64,000 nucleotides of DNA from Auricularia sp. M13. Lineage: Eukaryota > Basidiomycota > Agaricomycetes > Auriculariales > Auriculariaceae. The translations under genes were made by a program, and so were the position numbers. Of the stretch, positions 33,412 through 44,733 are shown piece by piece. The first letter of the stretch is position 1. The number at the start of each line of letters is the position of its first letter. Location: positions 5,022,001 to 5,086,000 of the forward strand of contig CM073193.1 of assembly GCA_037042915.1 (NCBI GenBank), in the 5' to 3' direction. A model generated the notes under the pieces. That model did no database searches. It was not told where the DNA came from and was given only the letters and a program-made list of their open reading frames with translations.

Positions 33412-36400
33412 ATGGTCCACAGCTCGCCGCGCAAGGTCATCCCGCTCAACGACAGCGACAGCGACAGCCGGCCACCGTCCACGAGCGCCGTCACGCGCCG
33501 CGCCTTCTTCTGCGGTGTCGTCGTGGAGACCGACCTCGACGGCAAGGACATATCGCGCGGTTCGTGTGCCACCCGGCCTAGCAACCGCGAAAAAATCCTG
33601 AATAATTCCTGATAAAATAGATGTAAGAGATATTGTGGCCTCGCTGGGCGAGCCGCTGTCGAACGAACCGTCCAACACCAAGTCCCTCGGCCCTTCCAAT
33701 AGCGAGCCAACCATTTCATCATCGTCCAGCCTCGACGAGCTGCCGGTACGCTGGAACGCAATGCCATATTGCTTCCCACTCAAACGCGTCTTGCAGCCCG
33801 GACCCCTTCCGCGAAAACGCGCCCTCACAAATCGTAGCGCGCTCGATGAAGTAATCAACGAATTTGTTACTACCGAACGGTCGTACGTCAAACGTTTGCG
33901 AGTCCTCAAAGAGGCACGTAATTCCTTAGCTACTTCATTATAAAGTCGAGCATCTAACTCCATACGGATTCTGCAGTCATACGCTGATCCACTTCGCAAA
34001 TACGCCAAGTCCAAGGACACGGCCATTATTCCACCATGGGACGCCAACACACTTTTCGGCAACATTGACCAACTTCTTCCCGTCAACGAGGCATTCTTGA
34101 CCGACCTGGAGAAGATGATGCTGCCCAACGGGCTGAAGGTTGTCGGTGGCATCGGAGACGTCACCCTCAAGCATGTGAGCAAATTTCATCTTACATCTTG
34201 CTCGCGCTGAATCTCTTGTAGTTCAAAGAACTGAAAGGGTTCGATTGCTATAGGCATTATTATGCCAAACGCGAAGATGCCCAGCGCATTTTCCAGCGCG
34301 AGATGCTGAAGAAGTCCACCACGGGCTTTGCGGGTTACATCGAGGTTAGCAGCAAATGGACTACAACTATTCGTCATTTCAAGTGCAAATCATTGTGCAG
34401 CGTATCAAAGAAACGACGATGGATAACAAGAACCGCGTCGGGTTGCGCGAGCTGCTCATGGACCCCGTCCAGCGCATCCCGCGCTACACAATGCTGTTCC
34501 GACGTGCGTATACTCTTGCCCACGTTCAGAGCCGAACTGATAGCTCTTCCAGTCATGATGAAGCACATGCACCCATCGGACCCCCAGCGTGCCAAACTCC
34601 AAGAAGCAGACGCACTTGCCAGCAAGATTGCGCTGTGCGAAACCGACGACGCGACAAAGCGTATGGCTGTCCTGCTCTCCCTCCCGCGAACAATTGAATG
34701 CTGCCCTGTGCGCGCTTCACCAGCCACTTTGCGAAGCCAAATCATTGACCAGTTGCAATAGGCGGATATTGTGAGCAATAGCCGGCGGCTCGTCGACATT
34801 ATCGATGTCGCGGACAACCCTCTCAATGAATCTCCTCTCAACGCATCCGTGGCACTCCCGCCCCTGCACTGCACGCTGCTCCTCTTCGACGATAAGTTGA
34901 TGCTCCTGCGGCGACCCAGCCCTCACCAATCTGGACGCTCGCTGGCTGGACTCGACGAAGTAGAGAAGGCTACCAAGCTGGGTACACTACCCAATGCGTC
35001 GGCTCTCAAGAAGAGCGGGCTCGTGTGCAAGGGCATCTTTGACCTGTGCGAAGTCGTCTTTACAGACGTCGGTGGACCCAGTATGACGTTCCACTCTCCT
35101 GCGACCATCCAATTGCTCACACCTTCGTTTTTTGTTGTGACGTAGATTTGCACATGTACCTGGAGGTGCCGCCCAACGACCCCTCCGATCCACGGTGGTC
35201 TGGCAGACAGTTCCGGTCTCTGTCTGTCGTGGTGCAGCCTGGCCCAACCGCGTCGAGCGCGTCGTCCGTCAAGAAGCGTTTCCTGGAGAACTTGTGGACG
35301 GCGCAGGCGATGTACCGCACGCGCTCTGGCCGCTCTATCGCGCTTCAAAGCTGTGACTTCGAAGTCGAGTGCCGCGCTGGTCGGACGACGCTTGCGAGGA
35401 CGTATTACAACATTTACCAGCGCAAAGCGTACCTCTCGGAGCAGCTCTCCGGTTCGAAAAAGGTACACTTCGTGCTCTTCGTACTGTCACCTTCTCTAAG
35501 TGGCGTCCTAATGGGTTTTAGAGCAAGATCATCCTGCATATCGACCAGAGCGGATCTGCTGACCCATTGCCGTTTGGGGCAAGCGGTTCAGGTGGCCCGT
35601 TCGTGGTTATCCGTGTTCAACCTCTGGACAACGAGAACGTCCGGTACACTGTCAACACACGGCAGCCGGACGAGGATCCCGAGACAGAGGAGGTTCACAA
35701 ACTAAACGTTGGGGAGAGGGTTGTGCAAACTAGTAAGTGTCGTCTGCGACTTATACTATTTTCCAGATACTCATACAACCTTTTCAGTCCACCAATTCGG
35801 CTTGTTCAGATTCCAAACCGGCACCCAGTCTCGTCCGGGCACTCCAACGGCCAGCACCCGTTCGCGCGCAGCCATCTTCGGGCTGGACGCGATCTCGCGC
35901 AACCTGTTCGGCACGACGACGTCTCGCGGCGGAAGCGGCCACTCGAACGACCCCTTCAGCACGGGCGGCACGCAGAACAGCCACCGGCGCGCGCGCTCGA
36001 CAGCGTCCTCGAGCCGGACGCAGACCGACAGCCTGCTCAAGTCGTCCGACCGGTCGAACTCGACGGGCGTGACGACGCCGGACGAGGACGGGATGAAGAC
36101 GCTCAATTTGAGTCTGAATCGCAGCCCGGCGCGCCGCAAGCTCGTCAAGCGCGGAAAGAGTCCTGGTGCGACGAGCGGGAGCGAGGGAGAAAGCCCGCGC
36201 AGGCGGCCTGTCTCTGTCGCTGCTGAGCGTGACGTTGAGAAAGCCGAGAAGCTGCCACCGAGGACGGAGATCGATGCCAGCGAGTGGGACCTTACGCAGC
36301 GGCTCGAGCTTGCAAGGCGGAACAGCCAGAATCAGCGAGGCGGGGAACCACCTGTCCGGCGCGAGCGTGAACGCGATCCGCTGGTCGACGAAACCATTTT

Positions 36401-38128
36401 GGAAGGTTCGTATTGCTCTTTGTATATCGTGAAGACTTTCTGACGTTGGTGGTTCGCAGAGGACCCGCCCCAGCCATTCATCATGCAGACGCGGCGCCCC
36501 ATGTCGCCCACTCGCCCTCTTGGTTCGACCCACTCTTCGCCCACTCGTAGCACCCATGCGTCGCCCACCAGAACGTCGCCGCAACGACCGCTCGGCCCAC
36601 GCAGCCCGTCCACAAAGAGCGCGCGGAGCGCACGCAGCCCAACGCCGGACGACTCCATCGAGCTGGACGTCGAACGGGCGCTGGAACGCACGCTGACGCA
36701 AATCAGCCACGACCTCAACATTCCCAGCACGCCAGCACGGAAACGCGTCATTGCCGAGGTCGACCTGGACGACGATGATGACGCGCAAAGCAGGCGGCAG
36801 CCGCTTGCTGCGAATATCCTGAACGAGTTTGCCGTCACGCCCACCAAGAGCCCCGGCGCCGTGGTTGTTGAACCACTGTCCATCAAGAAGAAGGCCGGCC
36901 TTGCGTCCGTGAAGGCCAGCCCTACAAGTCGACGGACGCAGAGCATGGTTGCGCCACAAGTGGGCAGTAAAGGAGCCCGAGAGCTACCAATCCTCCTGCA
37001 CGCGGACTGTCCATGGACCGTGCGAAGCTTGCTCGCCCCTCTTCCTGTGCCTGCCGCCAGCTCTGTTGTATCCGAGAAAGACGTTGCGGAACGAGTGCTT
37101 GTTGTTGCGGAGACTACTCGCGAAGATGTGAGTTGACACGGGTAGTTGACATGAGTCATTTATTGACGGCGTTATTTAGATTCAGTCGTCGCGACGGGCT
37201 ATCAAGAAGATTAAGCTTGAACTGGAGACCCGCAACACTAGCGCGAGTGCCACTGCGACAACGCCTACAGCTGCGGTCTTCCCGCGCTCACCGCAGAGTC
37301 GCGCCATCTCGGTATGTGGCCTCATCTTGCACGTCTAGTCTCTGATCCACATAGGTGCAGACTCAAGCATCCGCGCGCGTAGCTCAGCTGAGGCAGAGGA
37401 TCGAAGAGCGCAGTGCTGGCTCAGGGCGAGCAACGCCTGATCGTGATCTGCCAACTTCTAGTGGGGGCAACGACGAGTGGGCCGCGTCTGTGGAGAACCT
37501 CGTGGTCGAAGCCGAGCGCAAGCTCAAGAAGGCTACGAATGGTCATGATATGCTGCAGGACGACTTGCGTCAGCTCATAGCCGCTTTCAAAGAGGTCAGT
37601 CATTCTTCGCCTCGCTGATAAACATTAGACAGCAGGAACTGATCCATTCCCTGCAGAAACTACAGGAAGCGGAAAAGCTGCAGGGCGAACTGCAGCGTTC
37701 AAAGGCTCAGTGCGAGCTCGTCAAAAACCTCCTCGCGGACGTGACCGAGGAGAAGGAGATCATGTATGAGGTATGGAAACTGCATTCAAGTGTTGACTAC
37801 CGGAGTTGACGCGTCCTTGTAGGCTTTCAACAAGGAGCTGGATGGCATGTACAACGACGCCAATCTTCCCGAGACGGAAGCCTGGCAGGCTCTCACGCGC
37901 GACTTGCGCGCAGCCAAGGACTCTAGGAATACGCTGGAAAAGGAGAATGCGTGAGTTGTCGGCCTGTCATCTCGTGACACGCTGACGTCTGGTGCAGGAA
38001 ACTTAAGCAAGAGCTCGCCGAGGCGAAACTTTTGCGCGAACAGTGCGTATGCATCATACCGTGAATTCATCGTCTGAAAGATATACAGGTCGCTGGAATT
38101 GCTACGACTTCACAACCTCGTCTCGTAA
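33412..38128 (+). CDS. Rho guanine-nucleotide exchange factor (DH-PH) with C-terminal coiled coil
   Basis: Activates a Rho-family GTPase by GDP/GTP exchange, by family. The ATG at 33412 gives MVHSSPRKVIPLNDSDSDSR; introns join SLDELP to PGPLPRKRALTNRSALDEV. The DH domain begins INEFVTTERSYVKRLRVLKE, continues HFKELKGFDCYRHYYAKRED, and includes the conserved helix LRELLMDPVQRIPRYTMLFR. A PH-like region follows from about 34780 (LHCTLLLFDDKLMLLRRP; SKIILHIDQSGS; TVNTRQPDEDPETEE). The second half is a disordered Ser/Arg/Pro-rich linker and then coiled coils (for example DDLRQLIAAFKEELIHSLQK, LVKNLLADVTEEKEIMYEAF). The last intron (GTGCGT...ATACAG) joins LLREQ to SLELLRLHNLVS with a TAA at 38126-38128; without it translation would stop at 38064. 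The frame is clean through more than ten introns. Confidence 0.9.
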
Positions 38129-38509
38129 CATTTGAATTTGTTTTAGCTTTGTATGCCGTCAGTCAGTGATCGGCTTCTATCCGCGAGTCAGAGTGTAAGC
38201 TGAGTGCGCGCATCGAGCGCGTCGATTTGTTGCCTTAAGATCGTTTACTGCATTTATGGACTGCCTGCATGCGAATTAAATATACATCAATTTCACATCT
38301 CACCCAAGAGACGACAAACGTCCACACCACAAGTGAAAGTGCAGTTGGCTGCACTGTATAGGTAGACTACTTAGCCAGCTTCGATTCCAAAGGCGAAAAA
38401 GTGCGTCTCCACGAGTATGCTTTCAAGGTAAGTAATATCAGATTACGTTTACGCAAGGCGCGAACGACGCCGCTCTCAACCTTCACGAGATGTCCCAAAC
38501 AAAAGGTAA
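38129..38509. other. Intergenic, RhoGEF 3' side
   Basis: Comparatively AT-rich non-coding sequence carrying the RhoGEF 3' UTR. No exon seen. Confidence 0.5.
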
Positions 38510-38550
38510 TGGCACAACCCGGGATTGAACCAGGGAAAGCCTGCTGCCTT
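38510..38550 (-). pseudogene. tRNA 3'-half relic
   Basis: On the minus strand CCTGGTTCAATCCCGG followed by GTTGTGCCA forms a complete T arm (CCTGG/CCGGG) and the 3' acceptor strand TTGTGCC plus discriminator A. The acceptor strand is identical to that of the tRNA-Phe 150 bp away. The matching 5' half with D arm and anticodon arm is absent, so this is a truncated copy. Confidence 0.6.
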
Positions 38551-38660
38551 CGAAGTTCGAATTGTGTCAAATTGCCTTGAATGATGATATAAATACCCCC
38601 AGCACAGTAGCTATAAAAATGAAAGTCTGGGGAAGTCACAAAAGGCAAAGATAAAAGAAA

Positions 38661-38733
38661 TGGCACAACTCGGATTTGAACCAAGGACCTGTAGATCTTC
38701 AGTCTATCGCTCTCCCAGCTGAGCTATTGCGCC
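38661..38733 (-). tRNA. tRNA-Phe (anticodon GAA)
   Basis: The 73-nt minus-strand sequence folds as a cloverleaf: acceptor GGCGCAA with TTGTGCC (one G-U pair), D arm GCTC...GAGC, anticodon loop CTGAAGA with anticodon GAA, T arm CTTGG-TTCAAAT-CCGAG and discriminator A. The anticodon stem has one mismatch at its outer pair (A-C). There is no intron. The internal A box (TAGCTCAGCTGG) and B box (GGTTCAAATCC) are intact, so it should be transcribed by RNA polymerase III. Confidence 0.93.
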
Positions 38734-38948
38734 TCATGAAAGGTGATCTTTTTAAGGGGCTATATTCACAACGCATTACCTTGTCCTACATGTGGAGGAC
38801 CGGGTCGTGCCATTATTTTTTCATCATTATTGGCTTTCCATATTCGTGGGCGTGATATTTTGTAGATCATTACATGTGGAGGAGTTGATCCGCTTGTGGA
38901 ATTTCTTCCGTGGTCCTCCGGCGCACCACGATTTAGATCATAAAAAAG

Positions 38949-40193
38949 ATGCTCGGGAGTCTGTCGATCATTCTCAAGCCCCCCGCCACTCATTTCCACA
39001 TCCTTCCGACCTACTCGTCAAGAACCCCCCCAAATCATCGCGCTCAGGTTAGCAGCTCTCTTATGGCAACACACAGTGCTCCTGCCACCCCTTCACCCCG
39101 GACTCCGTTCGACATGACCAGTCTCAAAATGAATCTGCCATTTGTCAAGAATAGCGGTCAGGAGGAGGTTGACAAGCTCATGGGACGCCTCACAATCCAC
39201 GACTTACAGGCGTCCCCAAGCCCAACACCTGCAGCGCGGCGTAGCAAAAAAGTCGCGCACACCGTCGGTAACGACTTCGATGGCTTGGGAATCCATGCTC
39301 GGCCTCGTCCATCTTGTAGCATCAGGACCACCACTTCGCCCCCAGCCTCTCAGCTTCTCAGAGGCAGTGACTTGTCCTTGAAGACTCACGCGGATGAGCC
39401 GGATATGGATCCAATGCTGGTTGCATTCTCCCAGATGACAGTTCAGCAGAAGAAAGCGTCGGGCATGCCGCCGACGACACCTCGCGCCACCACTCCAGAG
39501 AGGGTCCGCAACCATACTCACGATCAGTCTATGACCCAGATTTCTCTTCATCCTGCGGCTCCTCTCCCCGATATCGGCGTGGGCACATCGCCGCGCAAGA
39601 CGCCGGCCCGGAAGGCAGCGGCGCCGTCCACGCCGACGAGGCGTCGCTCAGAATCCAGCTCCAAGCCGGAGTTCGCGTCTGCATCCCCCGCAACGCCATC
39701 TTCCACCCGCTGGTCTCCTTACGCTTGCCCTCGCTTCCCTCCCGGAATGTCCTCGGAGTCGCCCACGAAGCGTGCGCGCAGCCTGCGCTCCGTCTCAGAC
39801 TCGTTTGCCTCTCAAGAGCCTTCCCGCAGCTTGACAATCACCGAGGCGCATTCTCGTCAGAGCGGCGGGTTCTCAGCAGCGCGGCAGCACACTAAGCCGA
39901 CGTTCGCCAGCGGCTCCCGCGCCCGCTGCACGGCGTGCGAGTTCCCCACGATGGCCCTCACGCACACTCCTCCTTGTCATCTGGCGCCCCCGACCTCTCC
40001 GGAAACTAGCCCATTGATAGGAAACCTTTACGCCCGCATGAAGGGATGCCCCGCCTGCGATTTCCCTGGCATCGGTTACACACACTCCCGGGCCTGCGAG
40101 CTGTCGCATGCCTCGCCTATGGACGTCGACCCGCAACCATCTGATGCAAGCAAGTATGCGGACCTCGACGATAATCTTTTTGGCCCGTTTTAA
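38949..40193 (+). CDS. Disordered protein with two C-x2-C-x8-H-x3-C motifs, unknown function
   Basis: An uninterrupted 414-codon frame from ATG 38949; a second ATG at 39063 (MATHSAPATPSPRTPFDMTS) is an equally plausible start and would remove a hydrophobic 38-residue lead. Most of the protein is Ser/Thr/Pro-rich, with many S-P and T-P sites and short basic patches (RKTPARKAAAPSTPTRRRSE), suggesting a phosphorylated nuclear or cytosolic disordered protein. Near the C-terminus two 19-residue units align without gaps: CTACEFPTMALTHTPPCHL (39927-39983) and CPACDFPGIGYTHSRACEL (40047-40103). Each has three Cys and one His in identical positions, so each could bind one zinc ion. The protein ends YADLDDNLFGPF. 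I do not recognise a named family. The gene has no introns, unlike its neighbours. Confidence 0.75.
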   Translation: MLGSLSIILKPPATHFHILPTYSSRTPPNHRAQVSSSLMATHSAPATPSPRTPFDMTSLKMNLPFVKNSGQEEVDKLMGRLTIHDLQASPSPTPAARRSKKVAHTVGNDFDGLGIHARPRPSCSIRTTTSPPASQLLRGSDLSLKTHADEPDMDPMLVAFSQMTVQQKKASGMPPTTPRATTPERVRNHTHDQSMTQISLHPAAPLPDIGVGTSPRKTPARKAAAPSTPTRRRSESSSKPEFASASPATPSSTRWSPYACPRFPPGMSSESPTKRARSLRSVSDSFASQEPSRSLTITEAHSRQSGGFSAARQHTKPTFASGSRARCTACEFPTMALTHTPPCHLAPPTSPETSPLIGNLYARMKGCPACDFPGIGYTHSRACELSHASPMDVDPQPSDASKYADLDDNLFGPF

Positions 40194-41119
40194 CCTCGGC
40201 GTCGACGATAACACGAGACGATCGTTCACTGCTGGCACGGTGACAAGTTATGCGACTAGCTACCCTCCCTTTGTTAATCACCTCAGTCACTCTCTCATGT
40301 ATCCAAACTTCCGTTCCTTCTGTAAACAGTCCCCATCTCAGCCAGCACGTGCACTCTCATTACTCGAATGTATCCCCAGTTTAGTACAGACTGTCTTTCA
40401 ACTCACTAATACTCGTAGAATTAGCCACATTAATAGCAATCACCATCGTTTGAGCAGCCAAAGCGCGACGTAGGACCTGTCCAGTTCGCTTCAGCAAAGC
40501 ATTGGGAAGGAACCTGAAGATACCGAGCTTTCATCCGCCGGATTCCCTCGCCCGTCACGACCTTCCAGAATCCAGCCCAAAGACGGATATAGCAGTTGTA
40601 CATCGCAGAGAGCGAGTGAGAGAAATTCACGAGTGGGCACCGGTGCTTAGATCATTGCCCGCTCCTACGCTATGTAAGCATTACTCTTCCTTGTTGATCA
40701 CATGTGCAACGTCAGGACAAAGCCCGAAACGCTGCAAGCAGCGAGCAAAGATCAATGTCTAACTGTCATGTAGCAACGCGAAGACCTTCGCTGAAATAAA
40801 TCGTCGTTCTGAAATAGCAGCTGATTAGACAGAGGGCATGCCATTAGGTCGCGGAAGGTATCCTACTGTATATCCAGCGTTTCGTGTGCTGCGTATAAGA
40901 TCCACAGATAATGAAAGAGCCAGAGAGGGGGTCAGAGCGCTGCGAGGAGAGAAGAGACGAGGTAATAAAAGCAAGGACATGGGTTCAGATGAGATGGAGT
41001 CGCCGAAGGTCCCGAGGAAGAAAGAAAGCGATCGAGGAAAGAGCAAGGGCATCGGAAATCGGGAATCGGAATAATAATACACACGCGCACTGGCACGACG
41101 CACGGTCAACGCGACGACC
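40194..41119. other. Convergent intergenic region, no gene seen
   Basis: Lies between the 3' ends of the paired-CCHC gene and the coiled-coil gene, so it should hold two 3' UTRs. The part at 40240-40450 is pyrimidine-rich. No RNA gene recognised. Confidence 0.5.
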
Positions 41120-44100
41120 TCAGAAGTTCTTACCGCGCGAGATCTGGCGCTCGATCGCGCTCTCGTCGCGCACGCTCGAGTTGGCGCTGTCCGCGACCGC
41201 GGCGACGCCGCGCAGCAGCCGCTGGCTCGCGCTCGCGGGTATGGGCATCGCCAGCGACGGCATCCCCACGGGCGACCGCGCGCGCGCGGCAGCGGCAGCC
41301 GCAAACACCGGGCTGCTGCCCACGGACGTCGAGACGGACGTCGTCGGTAGTAATGCGCGAAGCCCTGCACGCGCTTGCTGAACGCGCCGAACACCCCGCC
41401 GCTCCCGCCGCCCGCAGGCGGAGGCACCGGCGCGGCCTCGGCGTCGGCCAGGAACGTCGAGCGGATGCTCGAGTCAGACAGCCCGCGGCCGCGCAGCGTG
41501 CGCGTCACCTGCGCGTCGCCGGGCTCGGGCGGTCGGGCCCGCCGGGCCCGTCGAAGCTGAGCGCGTCGAGGTTGCGCGAGAGCCGGTTCTTCGCGTGCTT
41601 CGTCGCGCGCAGCGTGCCCCGGACCCGATGTCGCGCGGCAGCACGACCCAGTCGCGGTCGCGTTCGCGCGGCTGCGGCGCGCCGGCGAAGAGCGCAAGCA
41701 CCCCGCTCGCGCTCGTGCCCTCGCTCGCGGCGGACGTTACGCCGAGTGCCGATGTCGACGCGCTCGGCGCGACCTCGTCCCACGCCGTGCTCACGCCCCG
41801 CGTGCCGCTCTTGCTGAACCCGACATGCGCGGTTGCATGTGACGCGCCCACGGTCGCGCCGACCTTGCTCACGATACGAGGCGCAGGCGTCCGCGGCCGC
41901 TGCGCCGCACCAAGATCAGCCCGCGGGTCAGCGACTCCGCCGCCAGCGCCGCCGCCGCCACTACCGCCGAATAGCTTAGATATCGGCGCAATCCAGCCAC
42001 CGCCGCCGCCGCCACCGCCTGCGGCGCCTGAGGAAGCGGTCATAGTCTTGCTTCGTTTAGGCGCATGGTCGGCCGCGCTAACATGCTCTGCGTTCATAAC
42101 GTCCTCCGCAAACTTGGCCGCGCCAGCCGGGTTCAGCACAACCTCGTTGACGTCCGCCCTCAGCCGTCCGAGCTCAACGAAGATCTCCCGCAGCAGCGTG
42201 AGCAGCGAGCGCATCTCCCTGCGCGCGACGGAGACCGTTTCGTCCTGCGGCAGCGTGACGTCCACCCGCCCGGCCTCGCGCACGACGCGGTCAATAGTCG
42301 TGCGCGACAAATGGCCCAGCACGTCCGCGTCTGGCGCTCGCGATCCGCCGCAGGCCCAATGCCCAAGCCCGCGACAATGCCCGCGAGAGCGCCGGCCGCC
42401 CCGGCAACATGATCGCCGCCCGCGCCGAGCAGTTGCTGGCGCTTCAGCCGCGCGGAGAGCGTCGGCACGTCCGCCTCCTTCAAGCGCTGCAGCAGCGCCA
42501 TCATCTGCGTCACCAGCGACCCGAGCATCCCAGCCGCCGCGTTCGCCGAGCCCAGCGAGCCCGTAGGCCGGTGCGAGGAGCCCGAGTCGAGGATACTGCT
42601 CGTCTCGCTGTACGCGTCCACAGGCGTACTGGCGGCGCCGGCGCTCTTGCGGTCGCTCCGTATGGATGGTCGTGGAGACGTGCCGGGCGCCGGGGGTGTA
42701 GGCACGGTGACGGTGACTGACTCCCGGCCTGTGGTGGCGACGACGTCGGTCTGCACGCCGCGCTCGCGGGTGAGCAGCATGAGCGGACGGTGTGAGCGCG
42801 GACGCTCTCCTCGACGGTGCTAGTAGGATCCAGATCGAGTGTGACTTGCGACTGGCGTCTCGCGTGCGAGCTGGCGCTGTCGTCGGGCTCCCAAGTCCTA
42901 ATGAGAGTATTAGCCCATCGTAAACATAAGGTAAGGCACTCACGAGCGGTGCTGGCTTAACGTGCGGCGACCCGAACCGAAACCCGCGCAGACCGCCCAA
43001 TCCAGGCGAGCGGGGGCCGATACTGTCGGTCGGGCGATGACTGCGGAACGAGGGCGTCACGCGCCCGCTGGACTGCTGGTACCATGTCGAGCTCGTAGGC
43101 GTGGACACTCCCGCAGGCCCAATACCCAGCGCAGTAGCCTTGGCCTCCTCAAGCTCATCGCGCAGCACCCGGTTGTCCTCGCGCGACTCTGCAAGCAAAT
43201 TCTGCAGCTCCGCCGTATCCTTCTGCAGCACCTCGTTGTCCGCCACAAGCGTCTCGAGTATCTCCGTGACCTCGCGGGTCGGGCCCATGGACCCGCCACC
43301 AGGAAGCGAGCCGGCGCCCTGCATCGCGCGCAAGCGGGCACGAGCGTCCTCGAGGATGTCCTGGGAGAACTCGGAGCGCGTGGCACGCAGGTGTTCGAGC
43401 TCCTCGCCGGCAAAATGGATGTCGGCCTCCAGCTTCGCACACCGTTCCAATGCCGCGGAGCACTTGGCCTCGGCCACCTTCGTGCGATGGCGTTCGCTGT
43501 CGAGCTCGGCCTTCAAGTCCTCCGCGTCCTGCACGGCCGCAGCCAGCTTGATATCCCATCCCACAGCACGAGCATTCTGCGCAGACAGCCGCTCGATGAC
43601 CGAGCGCGCAGTGTCCAGCTCTTGTAACAGGGCCTTGTTGGACGAGTCCGAGACGTCATGCGACATGAGCGCCTGCCCGAGCCGCTGCCATTGCGTGTTA
43701 CTCAAGTGAATGACAATGGGATTATGCGTTTTGCCCACCTTCTCAGCCTCGGTGTAATCATGCATCATATCGTCCAGGCGCTTAGAGAGCGAGTCGTTCA
43801 CTTGCTGCAGGGCTTCAGCGCGCTCCCGCGCCTCCAGCAGCAGTCTGGCCGTGTCGGTTGCCTGTTCCTCCAGCGCACTGTACTTGCGCACGTAGGCTTC
43901 ATGCCGCTGCAGCAGCGCCTGCCCAACCTCTACCAGCGCACAATAATGATTAATATCAACAACTGAATGAGTACCGGCTCTCCAGCTGCGCAGACGAACT
44001 GACCAGCACTAAGCGTCAGGCCGCGCTCCAGCTTCGCCCTGACGCGGTTCCACGAGCGCGTAGCGTCGCAGTCGTCTCCGCGGCCGCAGCAGCACGCCAG

Positions 44101-44277
44101 CGGCGCCGGCTCGGGCGTCGGCGGCGACGAGAACGACGTCAGCGCGAGCGTTAAGTCATCTATGGTCGACGTCGCCAGGCTCAGCGTGCTCATGCGCGCG
44201 TGCTGCGACTTGGTCGTGAACGGCGTGACCTCGGGCGACGGCGAGCGTGAGGACGACGCTTCAGACTCAGACGCCAT
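41120..44277 (-). CDS. Long coiled-coil protein, unknown function
   Basis: The ATG at 44277 gives MASESEASSSRSPSPEVTPF. After an intron near 43935-44000 a long helical region follows (YSALEEQATDTARLLLEARE, ALQQVNDSLSKRLDDMMHDY, LAAAVQDAEDLKAELDSERH, EVLQKDTAELQNLLAESRED), clearly coiled coil over about 300 residues. A second conserved-looking block is LVTQMMALLQRLKEADVPTL, then VLGHLSRTTIDRVVREAG, then REMRSLLTLLREIFVELGRL. The end is Gly/Ser-rich with a poly-Gly run, finishing ESAIERQISRGKNF at 41120. The credible protein changes frame at about four places (near 42780, 42340, 41620 and 41520) without introns, all in very GC-rich sequence. I take these as likely indel errors, although true decay is possible. 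Agaricomycetes have similar uncharacterised proteins; a cytoskeletal or scaffold role would be a guess. Confidence 0.65.
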
Positions 44278-44733
44278 GCCTGAACCAGCTGGCGGCGGCT
44301 AGAGTAGTACGTAGTGTGTGTAGTGTGGGGGTGTGCAGCCGGAGAGGTGAAAGTGATTCACGTCTCCACACTCCGACCCTTCGCAACTCGGCTCATGGTC
44401 TCCGTCACTCTATTCCCGCAACAAAGAAAGAAAATGACAGAGTCGAAGAGATATTATTTTGGGAGAGATATGGCCATGTCTAAACATTGCACCTAGCTAG
44501 AGATTACATACACATGCCTAACCGGAGACTGCGTGAGGACGTGAGCGAGCGAGCGAGCGAGCAAGCGAGGGAGAGAGAGAGGCGAGAGATAGTGAGCAAC
44601 CAAACAGCGAAAACGACGACGACGGGAGAAACATAAAAACGAAAAAAAAAAAGAGAACGAAAGATGGTGGCAGACATATAGATACGCGCAGAGATACCAT
44701 ACCCTCCATGTGCATGGCCAGCCGAGACCAGGA
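44278..44733. other. Intergenic, coiled-coil gene promoter and RasGAP 3' side
   Basis: Non-coding. It contains the GAGC/GA simple repeat and an A-rich tract (44641-44654). Both flanking genes are on the minus strand. Confidence 0.5.
44543..44582. repeat. GAGC/GA microsatellite
   Basis: GAGCGAGCGAGCGAGCGAGC passes into GAGGGAGAGAGAGAGG. It lies in the 3' flank of the RasGAP gene. Confidence 0.85.

Noticed and set aside
39927-40103. CCHC units as a retroelement Gag zinc knuckle
   Set aside because: The spacing (x2-x8-x3) is not that of Gag knuckles (x2-x4-x4), and no protease, reverse transcriptase or terminal repeats surround the gene.
44510-44720. GAGC/GA tract as a possible CRISPR-like or regulatory array
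   Set aside because: It is a simple microsatellite with no spacers, in a eukaryotic 3' flank.
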